Positions 35,826-44,322 are shown, counted from the stretch's first letter. The stretch is 57,785 bases of DNA from Bacteroidaceae bacterium (GCA_017526905.1 JAFXQT010000045.1:1-57785); one strand, 5' to 3'. Notes: generated by a model from the sequence alone, not told the origin. A program made the numbers and translations.

Positions 35826-35862
35826 AGCCCCGACAGCCTTTCCCCTCCGGCTGCCGGGGCTT
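35826..35862 (+). terminator. GC-rich hairpin after protein B
   Basis: AGCCCCG-a-CAGCC pairs with GGCTG-c-CGGGGCT around a 10-nt loop, 55 bp past the stop. Only TT follows, so it may be a pause or 3' stabiliser rather than the main terminator. Confidence 0.55.
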
Positions 35863-35869
35863 GCTGTGT

Positions 35870-36019
35870 CATTACGCTCGCCACCTTTCCGCTCACTGTC
35901 CTTCCGTTCACTGTCCTTCCGTTCACAGCTCTTTCGCTCGCCCCCTTTCCGTTCGCCACCTTTCCGTTCGCTGCCGTTCCGCTCGCTGCTCTTCCGCTCT
36001 CTGCCTCTCCATTGGCTTC
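35870..36019. repeat. 15-bp tandem array, about 10 units
   Basis: Units of the form (C/T)(C/T/G)TTCCG(C/T)TC(G/A)C(C/T)(G/C)(C/T) start every 15 bp from 35870 to 36005. The period is a multiple of three, so it leaves open frames on both strands (repeating FRS or ERK pentapeptides). No start, promoter or homologous domain supports coding. Confidence 0.8.
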
Positions 36020-36087
36020 CACGCGCCCCCTTCCAAAGTTTTTGGATTGGGTCCCACCCCCGACGACTATTGCCCCACGAGAGTACA

Positions 36088-36232
36088 CCCCCAACCTCAA
36101 AGAAAATTATACGTACGTATAAATGGTAGTTGTACGTACGTATAAATAGTAGTTGTACGTACGTATAACCTATAGTTGTACGTACGTATAATCTATGGTT
36201 GTACGTACGTATAATTTCTTTTGAGGTAGGGG
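36088..36232. repeat. 23-bp TACGTACGTA array framed by inverted arms (MITE-like)
   Basis: The palindrome TACGTACGTA starts at 36110, 36133, 36156, 36179 and 36202, exactly 23 bp apart. Spacers of 13 bp begin TAA and end GTTG. The outer arms are near-perfect inverted repeats of ~30 bp: CCCC-AACCTCAAAG... on the left and ...TTTTGAGGTAGGGG on the right. ACA borders both ends and could be a 3-bp target duplication. It has no open frame. Confidence 0.8.
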
Positions 36233-36257
36233 ACAGTGCAGATTGGTGGCTACATAG

Positions 36258-36310
36258 AAAGCCCCTTGGCACGGTGCGATGCGTTTTTGCACTGTGCCAA
36301 GGGGCTTTTT
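36258..36310. terminator. strong two-way terminator between convergent genes
   Basis: AAAGCCCCTTGGCAC-g-GTGC pairs with GCAC-t-GTGCCAAGGGGCTTT (one G-U) around an 11-nt loop, then TTTTT on the plus strand. Suits ending protein B (plus) and the GH2 gene (minus). Confidence 0.9.
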
Positions 36311-36353
36311 GGTAGTGGAAAAGAGGGCGGTCGGCTTCACGGGCGTGGCAGGC

Positions 36354-36485
36354 CATGGCCGGCTCGTTTGGCGTGTGCCTTGCCAGAAGCTGCAGGCCAT
36401 GGCAGACTCGTTGGGCGTGTGCCTTGCCAGAAGCTGCAGGGCATGGCCGGCCCGTTGGGTGTGCGCCTTACTTGCTGCTGAGGGT
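36354..36485. repeat. 44-bp tandem repeat overlapping the GH2 stop
   Basis: Units start with CATGGC at 36354, 36398 and 36442. Units 1 and 2 share GGCGTGTGCCTTGCCAGAAG; unit 3 is diverged and contains the GH2 stop codon (36468-36470) and the last codons. The array seems to have arisen by duplication of the gene's 3' edge outward, or inward growth into it. Confidence 0.75.
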
Positions 36486-39020
36486 GATGGTGCCCTTCTT
36501 CAGGCCGCGCCCAGTGGCTTCGAGGGTGATGGTGCCGGGCTTGTCGGCGCTCTGCACGATGGCGGTGAGTTGGCCGGCAAAGGCGTGGTGGCGCGGCAGG
36601 TGGAACAGGTCCAGGTTGGTGGCGTCGCCGTTGGCGGCGGCACGGAAGCGGCCGGCGCCCTTCACGCGGAAGGAGATGAGGGTGGAGTCGAAGGGGCAGA
36701 TGTTATCGTCCTTATCCACCACGCTCACGGTCACGTAGCTCAGGTCCTCGCCATCGGCACAGATGGTGGAGCGGTCGGCCTCCAGCCGTATGTGGTGGGG
36801 CTTCCCGGCCGTCTGCACGGTGGCTGTGGCGGTGTGGGCTGTGGTGGCAGCGTTGGTGGCGGGGTAGTGTGCCACGGCCTTCAGCTGGCCGGGCTGGTAG
36901 GTGACATCCTCCCAGATCAGGCGGTAGCGGCGCAGCAGCCAGAAGGGGTCGCCGGCCTGGCGTGCGGCTTCGCTTTCCTGGCGGGTGTATTTGTGGCGCT
37001 TGCCAAGGCTCTGTCCGTTCAGGAAGAGCTCGGCCTCGGGGGCGTCGGTATAGACGAACACCGGCGTTACTTCGCCTTCGCGGCCCGGCCAGGTCCAGTG
37101 CGGCAGGATGTGCAGCGTGTGGTCGCGGTGGTTCCAGATGGAACGGTACAGGTAGAAGCGGTCCTTGGGCAGCGAGGCCAGGTCGATGATGCCGAACAGG
37201 CTGCTGTGCGAGGGCCATGCGTTGGTGTCGTAGGGGCTGGGTTCGCCCAGGTAGTCAAAGCCCGTCCACACGAACTGGCCTATCTCCCACTCGTGGTCGT
37301 CGGCGTTGGCAAAGTCCACGTCGGGCACATTGCTCCACGAGCAGTACTCCACGTCGTAGCCGGACGACTGGTGGTCGGGGTAGCGTGCGCCCGCCTTGAG
37401 CTGTACGGGGAACTTATACACGCCGCGGCTGCTCACGGTGCTGGAGGTCTCGCTGCCCAGCACGATGTTCTGCGGCAGCTTCTGGTAGGCCTCCTCGTAG
37501 CGGTTGGCGCGGTAGTTGAAGCCGGGTATGTCGATCATGGCGGCAAAGCCGTTGCTCAGCACGCAGGTGACCTGGTCCATGCCGCAGGTGACGGGGCGTG
37601 TGGGGTCCTCGCGGTGGCAGATGTCCTGCAGGAACTTGGCCACCTGGTAGCCTTGCGGCGAGCATTGTGTGGGCACCTCGTTGCCCACGCTCCACATCAC
37701 CACCGAGGGGTTGTTGCGGTAGTGGCGCACCATGTTCACCATGTCGCGCTCGGCCCACTCCTTGAAGAAGCGGTGGTAGCCGTTGCGACACTTGGCAATG
37801 TCCCACTCGTCGAAGGGCTCAATCATCATCATGAAGCCCATGCTGTCGCACAGCTCGACCAGCTCGGGTGCCGGCATGTTGTGGCTGGTGCGGATGGCAT
37901 CGCAACCCATGTCCTTGAGCAGCGTCAGCTGGCGGCGCAGGGCAGCGCGGTTGATGGCGGCACCCAGCGGGCCCAGGTCGTGGTGGTTGCACACGCCCTG
38001 GAACTTGCGCGGCTGGCCGTTCAGCAGGAAGCCGCGGTCGGCAATGACGTCGATGGTGCGTATGCCGAAGATGGTGGTGGAAGTCCCCCCTACGGCCTCC
38101 GCGGGGGCCTCTGTTCCTTTGTCCTTCGGGAGGGGCGTGATGCGGGTCACGGCTTTGTAGAGCGTGGGCGACTCGGGCGACCACAGCTGGGGCTGCTGAA
38201 TGTAGAAGTGCTGCACGAACGGCTGTCCGTGGGCGATGACCTGCGTGTTCTGCTTGGTAGCCACCACGCGACCGTCGGGGCCGACGATGTCGGTGTCAAA
38301 GCGCAGCGGGGTGCCGTCGGGGCAGACCATGGTGGTGCGCACCTCGACGGTGGCAGCCTGGGCGCCGGCGGGCGCCGGCACCAGTCGTGTGAGCACCTGC
38401 GTGCCCCACAGCTCGGGGTGTATGGCGGGCTGCTGAATCAAGTGTACGTTGCGGAACAGGCCGGCTCCAGGGTACCAGCGGCTGCTCTCGTCGCGGTTCT
38501 CCAGGCGCACGGCCAGTTGGTTGGGTGTGCCGTTGGTGTTGATCAGGCTGGTCACATCCACGTAGAACGAGTTGTAGCCATAGGGCCAGAATATAGCCTC
38601 CTGGCCGTTTACATAGACGTGTGCCTCGCTCATGGCGCCGTCGAAGAGCAGGTAAATGCGCTGCCCCTCGGTATTCTCATTCGACTTTAGGTCTTCAACC
38701 TTAAACTTACACCTGTACCAGCCCACGCCTGCGTAGGGCAGGCCTCCGGTACGGCCCGTCTTGAGCGATGCCTCTTTCTCGCCGTTTTGTGTCACGGCCA
38801 CGTTCTGCAGGTCGAAACTGCTGCCGAAGGGGCCGGCAATGGCCCAGTCGTGCGGTACGGTGATGCTCTGCCAGCGTGCATCGTCAAACTGGATGGTGTG
38901 GGCGCCTTGGATGTCGCCTTTGGTGAAGCGCCAGCCAGAGCGCAGCAGTACGTCGGAGGCACCGGCCGTGTTCAGGGCCAGCGCAGCGAGTAATAGTGAC
39001 AGGGAAAATAGTCTTTTCAT
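36468..39020 (-). CDS. glycoside hydrolase family 2 beta-galactosidase
   Basis: An 850-residue exported glycosidase. Signal peptide MKRLFSLSLLLAALALNTAG. Then come the GH2 sugar-binding domain (SGWRFTKGD, VPHDWAIAGPF, GGLPYAGVGWYRC), Ig-like domain and TIM barrel. The acid/base Glu is E448 in MWSVGNEVP; the nucleophile is likely E524 in LGSETSSTVSSRG. C-terminal Ig-like domains (HTLHILPHWTWPGREGEVTP onward) follow. The order matches Bacteroidales GH2 beta-galactosidases; true substrate (beta-galactoside in a plant or host glycan) cannot be told. The ATG at 39018-39020 starts the signal peptide; the longer frame to 39107 runs through the promoter. No SusC/SusD pair adjoins. Confidence 0.92.
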   Translation of the reverse strand: MKRLFSLSLLLAALALNTAGASDVLLRSGWRFTKGDIQGAHTIQFDDARWQSITVPHDWAIAGPFGSSFDLQNVAVTQNGEKEASLKTGRTGGLPYAGVGWYRCKFKVEDLKSNENTEGQRIYLLFDGAMSEAHVYVNGQEAIFWPYGYNSFYVDVTSLINTNGTPNQLAVRLENRDESSRWYPGAGLFRNVHLIQQPAIHPELWGTQVLTRLVPAPAGAQAATVEVRTTMVCPDGTPLRFDTDIVGPDGRVVATKQNTQVIAHGQPFVQHFYIQQPQLWSPESPTLYKAVTRITPLPKDKGTEAPAEAVGGTSTTIFGIRTIDVIADRGFLLNGQPRKFQGVCNHHDLGPLGAAINRAALRRQLTLLKDMGCDAIRTSHNMPAPELVELCDSMGFMMMIEPFDEWDIAKCRNGYHRFFKEWAERDMVNMVRHYRNNPSVVMWSVGNEVPTQCSPQGYQVAKFLQDICHREDPTRPVTCGMDQVTCVLSNGFAAMIDIPGFNYRANRYEEAYQKLPQNIVLGSETSSTVSSRGVYKFPVQLKAGARYPDHQSSGYDVEYCSWSNVPDVDFANADDHEWEIGQFVWTGFDYLGEPSPYDTNAWPSHSSLFGIIDLASLPKDRFYLYRSIWNHRDHTLHILPHWTWPGREGEVTPVFVYTDAPEAELFLNGQSLGKRHKYTRQESEAARQAGDPFWLLRRYRLIWEDVTYQPGQLKAVAHYPATNAATTAHTATATVQTAGKPHHIRLEADRSTICADGEDLSYVTVSVVDKDDNICPFDSTLISFRVKGAGRFRAAANGDATNLDLFHLPRHHAFAGQLTAIVQSADKPGTITLEATGRGLKKGTITLSSK

Positions 39021-39046
39021 GTGCTTAAAGATTGGTTTGCCGCCGA

Positions 39047-39054
39047 CAAAGGTA
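39047..39054 (-). promoter_or_regulatory. GH2 promoter -7 element
   Basis: TACCTTTG on the minus strand, 27 bp upstream of the ATG at 39020. No clear -33 TTTG. It shares a 120-bp divergent region with the permease gene. Confidence 0.55.
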
Positions 39055-39117
39055 AGTAATTGTGGCGAACTTCCTACATTTTTGGCTCGGAAAAACGCGA
39101 AGTTCAAAGTAAATGAC

Positions 39118-39125
39118 TATCTTTG
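39118..39125 (+). promoter_or_regulatory. permease-ribBA promoter -7 element
   Basis: TATCTTTG followed by C, 15 bp before the ATG at 39141. It lies in the divergent GH2/permease region with no good -33 match. Confidence 0.6.
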
Positions 39126-39140
39126 CGCGCTCTAAGAGGC

Positions 39141-41042
39141 ATGAAGATACTGAAGAAACTGGACATATTCATCCTGAAGCAGTTCGTACTGCTGTTTGCG
39201 GGCACGTTTTTCATCTGCCTGTTCATCTTCCTCATGCAGTTCATTTGGCGCTACGTCGATGACCTGGTGGGGAAGGGACTGACGTTGAGTGTGCTGGCCC
39301 AGTTTATGTTTCATGCCAGCGTGACCCTGGTGCCGTTGTCGTTGCCGCTGGCCATCCTGTTGGCCTCGCTCATCTCCTTCGGCAACATGGGCGAGCGGCT
39401 GGAACTGCTGGCCATGAAGGCCGCCGGCGTGCCGTTGGTGCGCATAATCCGGCCGGTGCTGCTGTTCGTGGTGGTGGTGATGTGCGGCTCGTTCTATTTC
39501 CAGAACAGCGTGTCGTCCGAGGCCTGGCGCAAACTGTACGCCCTGCTGTACTCGATGAAGCAGAAATCGCCCGAACTGGAAATCCCTGAGGGTGTGTTCT
39601 ACAGCGAGATACCGGGCTACAACCTCTACGTGGAGCACAAGGACCTGGAAACGGGCATGCTGTATGGCATCATGATCTACATGCAGAACATGGGCTATGA
39701 CGACGCGCAGATTATCCTGGCCGACTCCGGCCGCATCCAGACCACGGCCGAACAGATGCACCTGAAGCTGACATTGTACGACGGCGAGCGCTTCCGCAAC
39801 ATGCAGAACACGGGCAGCGCCATGGACCATGCCACGGTGCCCTACATGCGCGAAACGTTTAAGGAAGAGGTCGATCTGATACCCTTCGACAACAACTTCT
39901 CGGTGATCAACGACAGCCTCTTCCGCGACTACCCGCAGACCAAGGACCTGTCCATGCTGACCAGCGGCATCGACTCGATGCGGCACCGTATCGACTCGTT
40001 GGGCCGCATGTACTACGCACAGATGCAGTATGACATACTGCGGCGCGACGGCACCGGGCACGACCAGGACTCGGCGCGTTTGGTGGCGCTGGCTGCCAAG
40101 GCGGCCCCGTTCGACACCCTCTTTGCCCGCCTCTCGGCCGAGGAGCAGGGCTCGTCGGCTCGCAGCGCCCTGGACAAGGCGCGCGGCGGCACGCAGCAGT
40201 CCATGTTCCAACAGGAATACACCGACTACCAGAACCGCCAGCTGCGCATTCACCAGTTGGAGTGGCACAAGAAGTTCACCCTGACGCTGGCCTGCCTGAT
40301 ATTCTTCTTTATCGGAGCGCCGTTGGGCGCCATCATCCGCAAGGGCGGCCTGGGTGTGCCGGTGGTGGTGTCGGTGATCATCTTCATCTTCTACTACATG
40401 GTGAACATTATGGGCGAGAAGCTGTGCAAGTCGGGCGAGTGGGACGTGACCTTCGGCGCCTGGCTGAGCACGATGGTGCTGGCGCCCATCAGCATGTGGC
40501 TCACCTACAAAGCCAATCAGGACTCGGTGGTGTTCAATGCCGACGGCTACCGTCTCTTCTTCCGCCGGTTGCTGGGCCTGCGCATCAAGCGCAACATCGC
40601 CCCGAAGGAAATCATCATCGATGCGCCCGACTACGAGCGCCTGCTGCCCCAGTTGCGCGCTTTCGGTCAGGACTGCCGCCAGTACCAGCAGGACCATCAC
40701 CTGCTGCGCTTCCCCAGCTATATCCGCATCTACTTCCACTATGAGGAGGACCGCGTGGTGATGCAGCTGAACGACCGCCTCGAAGCGCTGGTGGACGAGC
40801 TGAGCAACAGCCGCGACCGCCACATCATTGCCACCCTGGATGCCATGCCCATACTGGTGCCCGATGCACACACACGCCCCTTCCGCAGCCTGCGGTGGAA
40901 CCGCGTGGTCGGCATCGTCCTGCCCGTGGGGCTGTTCTTTTGGATTCGCATCTGGCGCTACCGCCTGCGCCTGTGGCACGACCTGGATCAGCTGCAGAAG
41001 CAGGTGGCCTACGTGGCCGAACGAATAGAAACCCTAAGCTGA
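39141..41042 (+). CDS. LptF/LptG family lipopolysaccharide export permease
   Basis: A 633-residue inner-membrane protein of the YjgP/YjgQ family. With LptB and LptC these proteins drive lipopolysaccharide from the inner membrane to the periplasmic bridge. Three N-terminal membrane spans (FVLLFAGTFFICLFIFLMQF; VTLVPLSLPLAILLASLISF; LLFVVVVMCGSFYF) carry the conserved GERLELLAMKAAGVPLVRI block. A large periplasmic domain follows, then spans near 380-460 (FTLTLACLIFFFIGAPLGAI). It is longer than the ~360 residues of E. coli LptF/G because of an extended middle and a C-terminal region with one more hydrophobic stretch (~594-606). A TTG at 39123 is in frame but overlaps the -7 element. ribBA starts 12 bp later. 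Confidence 0.92.
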   Translation: MKILKKLDIFILKQFVLLFAGTFFICLFIFLMQFIWRYVDDLVGKGLTLSVLAQFMFHASVTLVPLSLPLAILLASLISFGNMGERLELLAMKAAGVPLVRIIRPVLLFVVVVMCGSFYFQNSVSSEAWRKLYALLYSMKQKSPELEIPEGVFYSEIPGYNLYVEHKDLETGMLYGIMIYMQNMGYDDAQIILADSGRIQTTAEQMHLKLTLYDGERFRNMQNTGSAMDHATVPYMRETFKEEVDLIPFDNNFSVINDSLFRDYPQTKDLSMLTSGIDSMRHRIDSLGRMYYAQMQYDILRRDGTGHDQDSARLVALAAKAAPFDTLFARLSAEEQGSSARSALDKARGGTQQSMFQQEYTDYQNRQLRIHQLEWHKKFTLTLACLIFFFIGAPLGAIIRKGGLGVPVVVSVIIFIFYYMVNIMGEKLCKSGEWDVTFGAWLSTMVLAPISMWLTYKANQDSVVFNADGYRLFFRRLLGLRIKRNIAPKEIIIDAPDYERLLPQLRAFGQDCRQYQQDHHLLRFPSYIRIYFHYEEDRVVMQLNDRLEALVDELSNSRDRHIIATLDAMPILVPDAHTRPFRSLRWNRVVGIVLPVGLFFWIRIWRYRLRLWHDLDQLQKQVAYVAERIETLS

Positions 41043-41054
41043 ATAAATGCAACT

Positions 41055-42320
41055 ATGATGGAACAGAATACGATACAAGACAAACAACAAGCGCCGGCCG
41101 CACAGGAACCGATGCAGAACGTAGCCGCCATCGAGGCCGCCTTGGCCGACTTCCGCGAAGGAAAGTTCGTGATTGTGGTGGACGATGAGGACCGCGAGAA
41201 CGAAGGCGACTTCATCACGGCTGCCGAGATGATAACGCCCGAGAAGGTGAACTTCATGCTGCGCGAGGGCCGCGGTGTGCTGTGCGCACCCATCACCATC
41301 AGCCGCGCCGAACAGCTCGAACTGGCACATCAGGTGCAGGACAACACCTCGGTGCTGGGCACCCCCTTTACTGTGACTGTGGACAAGCTGGAGGGTTGCA
41401 CCACCGGCGTGAGCGCCCACGACCGCGCCGCCACCATACGCCATCTGGCCAACCCCGAGGCAAAAGCAGCCGATTTCGGGCGCCCCGGACACATCAACCC
41501 CCTGTATGCCCAGGACCGCGGCGTGTTGCGCCGGGCAGGACACACCGAGGCCGCCATCGACCTGGCACGCCTGTCGGGCCTGCAGCCCGCAGCGGCACTC
41601 ATCGAGATACTGAACCCCGACGGCTCCATGGCCCGCATGCCGCAACTGCAGGAAGTGGCCCGCCGGCATGGCATCCGCATCATCACCATACGCGACCTGA
41701 TAGCCTACCGCCTGCGCCGCGAGCAGATGGTGGAGGCCGCCCCCGAAGTGGATCTGCCCACAGCCTACGGACACTTCCGCGACATTACCTTCCGCCAGTT
41801 GAGCAACGGCTTGGAGCATGTGGCGCTGATCAAGGGCCACTGGGACCCCGACGAGCCCATCCTGGTGCGCGTGCACTCCTCGTGCGCCACGGGCGACATC
41901 TTCGGCAGCCAGCGCTGCGACTGCGGCGAACAGCTGCACCGCTCCATGCGGATGATCGAGGCCGAAGGCAAGGGCGTGGTGCTCTATATGAGTCAGGAGG
42001 GTCGCGGCATAGGCCTGTTTAACAAGATGAAAGCCTACAAGTTGCAGGAAGAGGGTGAGGATACCGTGGATGCCAATGTGCACCTGGGCTTCAGACCCGA
42101 CGAGCGCGAATATGGCGTTGGGGCCGAGATACTGCGGCAGCTGGGCGTGCGCAAGATGCGCCTGCTGACCAACAACCCCGTGAAACGCGTGGGCCTGGAG
42201 GCCTTCGGACTGGAAATAGTGGAGAACGTGCCCATCGAGGTAAGCCCCAACAAGTACAACGAACGCTACCTGAAAACCAAGCAGGAACGCATGGGCCACA
42301 CCCTCCATCTGGGACGGTGA
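41055..42320 (+). CDS. ribBA: bifunctional DHBP synthase / GTP cyclohydrolase II
   Basis: A 421-residue riboflavin-pathway fusion. The N-terminal RibB half ([40 protein letters not shown]) converts ribulose 5-phosphate to dihydroxybutanone phosphate. The C-terminal RibA half ([20 protein letters not shown] zinc ligands, [19 protein letters not shown]) opens the GTP ring. Both active sites look intact. Transcribed with the LptF/G-type permease upstream, 12-bp gap; I see no FMN riboswitch in that gap or the permease leader. Confidence 0.96.
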   Translation: MMEQNTIQDKQQAPAAQEPMQNVAAIEAALADFREGKFVIVVDDEDRENEGDFITAAEMITPEKVNFMLREGRGVLCAPITISRAEQLELAHQVQDNTSVLGTPFTVTVDKLEGCTTGVSAHDRAATIRHLANPEAKAADFGRPGHINPLYAQDRGVLRRAGHTEAAIDLARLSGLQPAAALIEILNPDGSMARMPQLQEVARRHGIRIITIRDLIAYRLRREQMVEAAPEVDLPTAYGHFRDITFRQLSNGLEHVALIKGHWDPDEPILVRVHSSCATGDIFGSQRCDCGEQLHRSMRMIEAEGKGVVLYMSQEGRGIGLFNKMKAYKLQEEGEDTVDANVHLGFRPDEREYGVGAEILRQLGVRKMRLLTNNPVKRVGLEAFGLEIVENVPIEVSPNKYNERYLKTKQERMGHTLHLGR

Positions 42321-42397
42321 CGAGGGGCCAGGTTGTCGCAAATCAAGTTCGGAAGAAAAAAACGTGACAACGCAACCGGCCTATCAACTTTTTATAT

Positions 42398-42405
42398 TAC
42401 TTTTG
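42398..42405 (+). promoter_or_regulatory. aminotransferase promoter -7 element
   Basis: TACTTTTG followed by GCACCCG, the same extended form as at tRNA-Pro (4876) and gpmI (24036), 25 bp before the ATG at 42431. Confidence 0.65.
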
Positions 42406-42430
42406 CACCCGAATCTCAAAGCCATCAAAT

Positions 42431-43627
42431 ATGAACTCATTATCAGACCGTCTGAACCGCCTGGCACCCTCCGCCACGCTGGCTATGTCGCAGCGCAGCG
42501 GCGAACTCAGGGCGCAGGGCATCGACGTAATCAACCTCAGCGTCGGTGAGCCCGACTTCAATACTCCCGAACACATCAAGGCAGCCGCTATCAAGGCAGT
42601 GGAAGAGAACTGGTCCAAGTATAGCCCCGTGCCTGGCTACCCCTCGCTGAAGCAGGCCATCGTGAACAAACTGAAAACAGAGAACGGGCTGGACTATGCC
42701 CCCTCGCAGATCCTGTGCAGCAACGGTGCCAAGCAGAGCGTGTGCAACACCATCATGGCGCTGGTGAACCCCGGCGACGAGGTGATCATACCGGCTCCCT
42801 ACTGGGTGAGCTACCCGCAGATGGTGCTGTTGGCCGAGGGAACCCCCGTGTTTGTGGAAGCCACCATCGAGCAGGACTTCAAGATCACGCCCGAACAGCT
42901 GGAAGCCGCCATCACGCCCAAGACCCGCGCGCTGATTCTCTGCTCGCCCTCCAACCCCACCGGGTCGGTGTACAGCAAGGAAGAACTGCGGGGCCTGGCC
43001 GACGTGATTGCACGCCACGAGCGCGTCATCGTCATTGCCGACGAGATCTACGAGCACATCAACTACGTGGGCAAGCACGAAAGTATTGCACAGTTTGCCG
43101 ACGTGAAGGACCGCGTGGTCATCATCAACGGCGTGAGCAAGGCCTATGCCATGACCGGCTGGCGCATCGGCTTCATTGCCGCACCTGAGTGGGTGGTGAA
43201 AGGCTGCAACAAGCTGCAGGGCCAGTACACCAGCGGCCCCTGCTCGGTGAGCCAGAAGGCCGCCGAGGCTGCCTACACCGGCTCGCAGCAGTGCGTGGAG
43301 GAGATGCGGCAGGCGTTCGAGCGCCGCAAGAACCTCATCGTGAAGCTGGCCAAGGAAGTGCCGGGCCTGGAGGTGAACGAACCCCAGGGCGCCTTCTACC
43401 TCTTCCCGAAGTGCAGCAGCTACTTTGGCAAGCACGATGGCGACCGACATATCAACTCATCCACTGACCTGGCCATGTACCTGCTGGAAGTGGGGCATGT
43501 GGCCACTGTGGCCGGCGATGCCTTCGGCAGCCCTGAGTGCTTCCGAATGAGCTATGCCACCAGCGACGAGAACATCGTGGAGGCCATGCGCCGCATCAAG
43601 GAGACATTGGCCAAGTTGACCGATTAA
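42431..43627 (+). CDS. aspC: PLP-dependent class I aminotransferase (aspartate type)
   Basis: A 398-residue fold-type I aminotransferase. Seen: INLSVGEPDFNTPEHIK near the N-terminus, CSPSNPTGSVYSKEEL, IADEIYEHINY, the PLP lysine in GVSKAYAMTGWRIGF, and the carboxylate-binding Arg in FRMSYATS near the C-terminus. It best fits the subgroup I-gamma aspartate/prephenate aminotransferases; substrate is inferred. It has its own promoter and lies 26 bp before the purH-like gene. Confidence 0.92.
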   Translation: MNSLSDRLNRLAPSATLAMSQRSGELRAQGIDVINLSVGEPDFNTPEHIKAAAIKAVEENWSKYSPVPGYPSLKQAIVNKLKTENGLDYAPSQILCSNGAKQSVCNTIMALVNPGDEVIIPAPYWVSYPQMVLLAEGTPVFVEATIEQDFKITPEQLEAAITPKTRALILCSPSNPTGSVYSKEELRGLADVIARHERVIVIADEIYEHINYVGKHESIAQFADVKDRVVIINGVSKAYAMTGWRIGFIAAPEWVVKGCNKLQGQYTSGPCSVSQKAAEAAYTGSQQCVEEMRQAFERRKNLIVKLAKEVPGLEVNEPQGAFYLFPKCSSYFGKHDGDRHINSSTDLAMYLLEVGHVATVAGDAFGSPECFRMSYATSDENIVEAMRRIKETLAKLTD

Positions 43628-43653
43628 GTAACTTAAGCCCCCCAACAACGACA

Positions 43654-44247
43654 ATGAACAAGACAATCAAGACTGCACTCATTTCAGTGTTCCATAAGGA
43701 CGGCCTGGAGGAAATCCTGGCCAAGTTGCACGCCGAGGGCGTGACCTTCCTCTCCACAGGCGGCACACAGACCTTTATCGAAGGGCTGGGCTATCCGTGC
43801 CAGAAGGTGGAGGACGTGACCAGCTATCCCAGCATCCTGGGCGGCCGCGTAAAGACCCTGCACCCCAAAATCTTCGGCGGAATCCTGGGTCGCCGTGGCC
43901 TGGCCGAGGACGAAGCTCAGATGGCACAGTACGATATCCCGCAGATTGACCTGGTCATCGTGGACCTCTATCCCTTTGAGCAGACCGTGGCAAGCGGTGC
44001 CTCGGAAGCCGACATCATCGAGAAGATCGACATAGGCGGCATCAGCCTGATACGTGCCGGCGCCAAGAACTTCAACGACGTGGTGATCGTGCCCTCCAAA
44101 GCTGAGTACAAGCCCCTGCTGGATCTGCTTAACAAGAAGGGCGCACAGACCGACATCAACGACCGCCGGTGGTTTGCCACCCAGGCTTTCGGCGTGAGCA
44201 GCCACTACGACACGGCCATCCATCAGTGGTTCGCGCAGGTGCAGTAG
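43654..44247 (+). CDS. purH: IMP cyclohydrolase, single-domain PurH
   Basis: A 197-residue protein equal to the N-terminal half of PurH only. It closes the inosine ring from FAICAR. The MGS-like fold is marked by SVFHKDGLEEILAKLHAEG, FLSTGGTQTF, GGRVKTLHPKIFGGILGRR, VDLYPFEQTV and IDIGGISLIRAGAKNF. It ends cleanly at HQWFAQVQ, about where the cyclohydrolase domain ends in full-length PurH (~500 residues). The AICAR transformylase half is absent and the next DNA is a 7-bp repeat then mreB, with no remnant. A separate transformylase gene must be elsewhere. The ATG at 43654 is chosen over an upstream start inside aspC. Confidence 0.93.
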   Translation: MNKTIKTALISVFHKDGLEEILAKLHAEGVTFLSTGGTQTFIEGLGYPCQKVEDVTSYPSILGGRVKTLHPKIFGGILGRRGLAEDEAQMAQYDIPQIDLVIVDLYPFEQTVASGASEADIIEKIDIGGISLIRAGAKNFNDVVIVPSKAEYKPLLDLLNKKGAQTDINDRRWFATQAFGVSSHYDTAIHQWFAQVQ

Positions 44248-44252
44248 GGTTA

Positions 44253-44322
44253 GTTTAAAGTTTAAAGTTTAAAGTTTAAAGTTTAAAGATTAGAGTTTAC
44301 AGTTTACAGTTTACAGTTTAAA
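44253..44322. repeat. heptanucleotide repeat before mreB, 10 units
   Basis: Five GTTTAAA, one GATTAGA, three GTTTACA and one GTTTAAA in perfect 7-bp register. It ends 9 bp before the mreB start, so it fills the mreB leader. Copy number could alter spacing or A/T content in front of a key cell-shape gene. Confidence 0.9.

Larger units (their letters stand above)
35772..36467. other. 696-bp gap with three tandem arrays and a terminator
   Basis: No credible gene. In order: a GC hairpin (35826-35862), a 15-bp array (35870-36019), a 23-bp array framed by inverted arms (36088-36232), a strong two-way terminator (36258-36310) and a 44-bp repeat that runs into the 3' end of the GH2 gene. The genes on either side converge here. 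Confidence 0.8.

Noticed and set aside
36110-36211. Possible CRISPR array in the 23-bp repeats
   Set aside because: Repeat core is 10 bp and spacers are 13 bp and similar to each other; no cas genes in the window.
35154-36356. 400-codon minus-strand frame with SERKGG-type repeats
   Set aside because: It spans the 3' end of protein B, the 15-bp and 23-bp arrays and the terminator; its openness comes from the 15-bp period.
36279-38690. 803-codon frame opposite the GH2 gene
   Set aside because: The minus-strand frame has clear GH2 catalytic motifs; this one is a Gly/Val-rich shadow starting inside the terminator.
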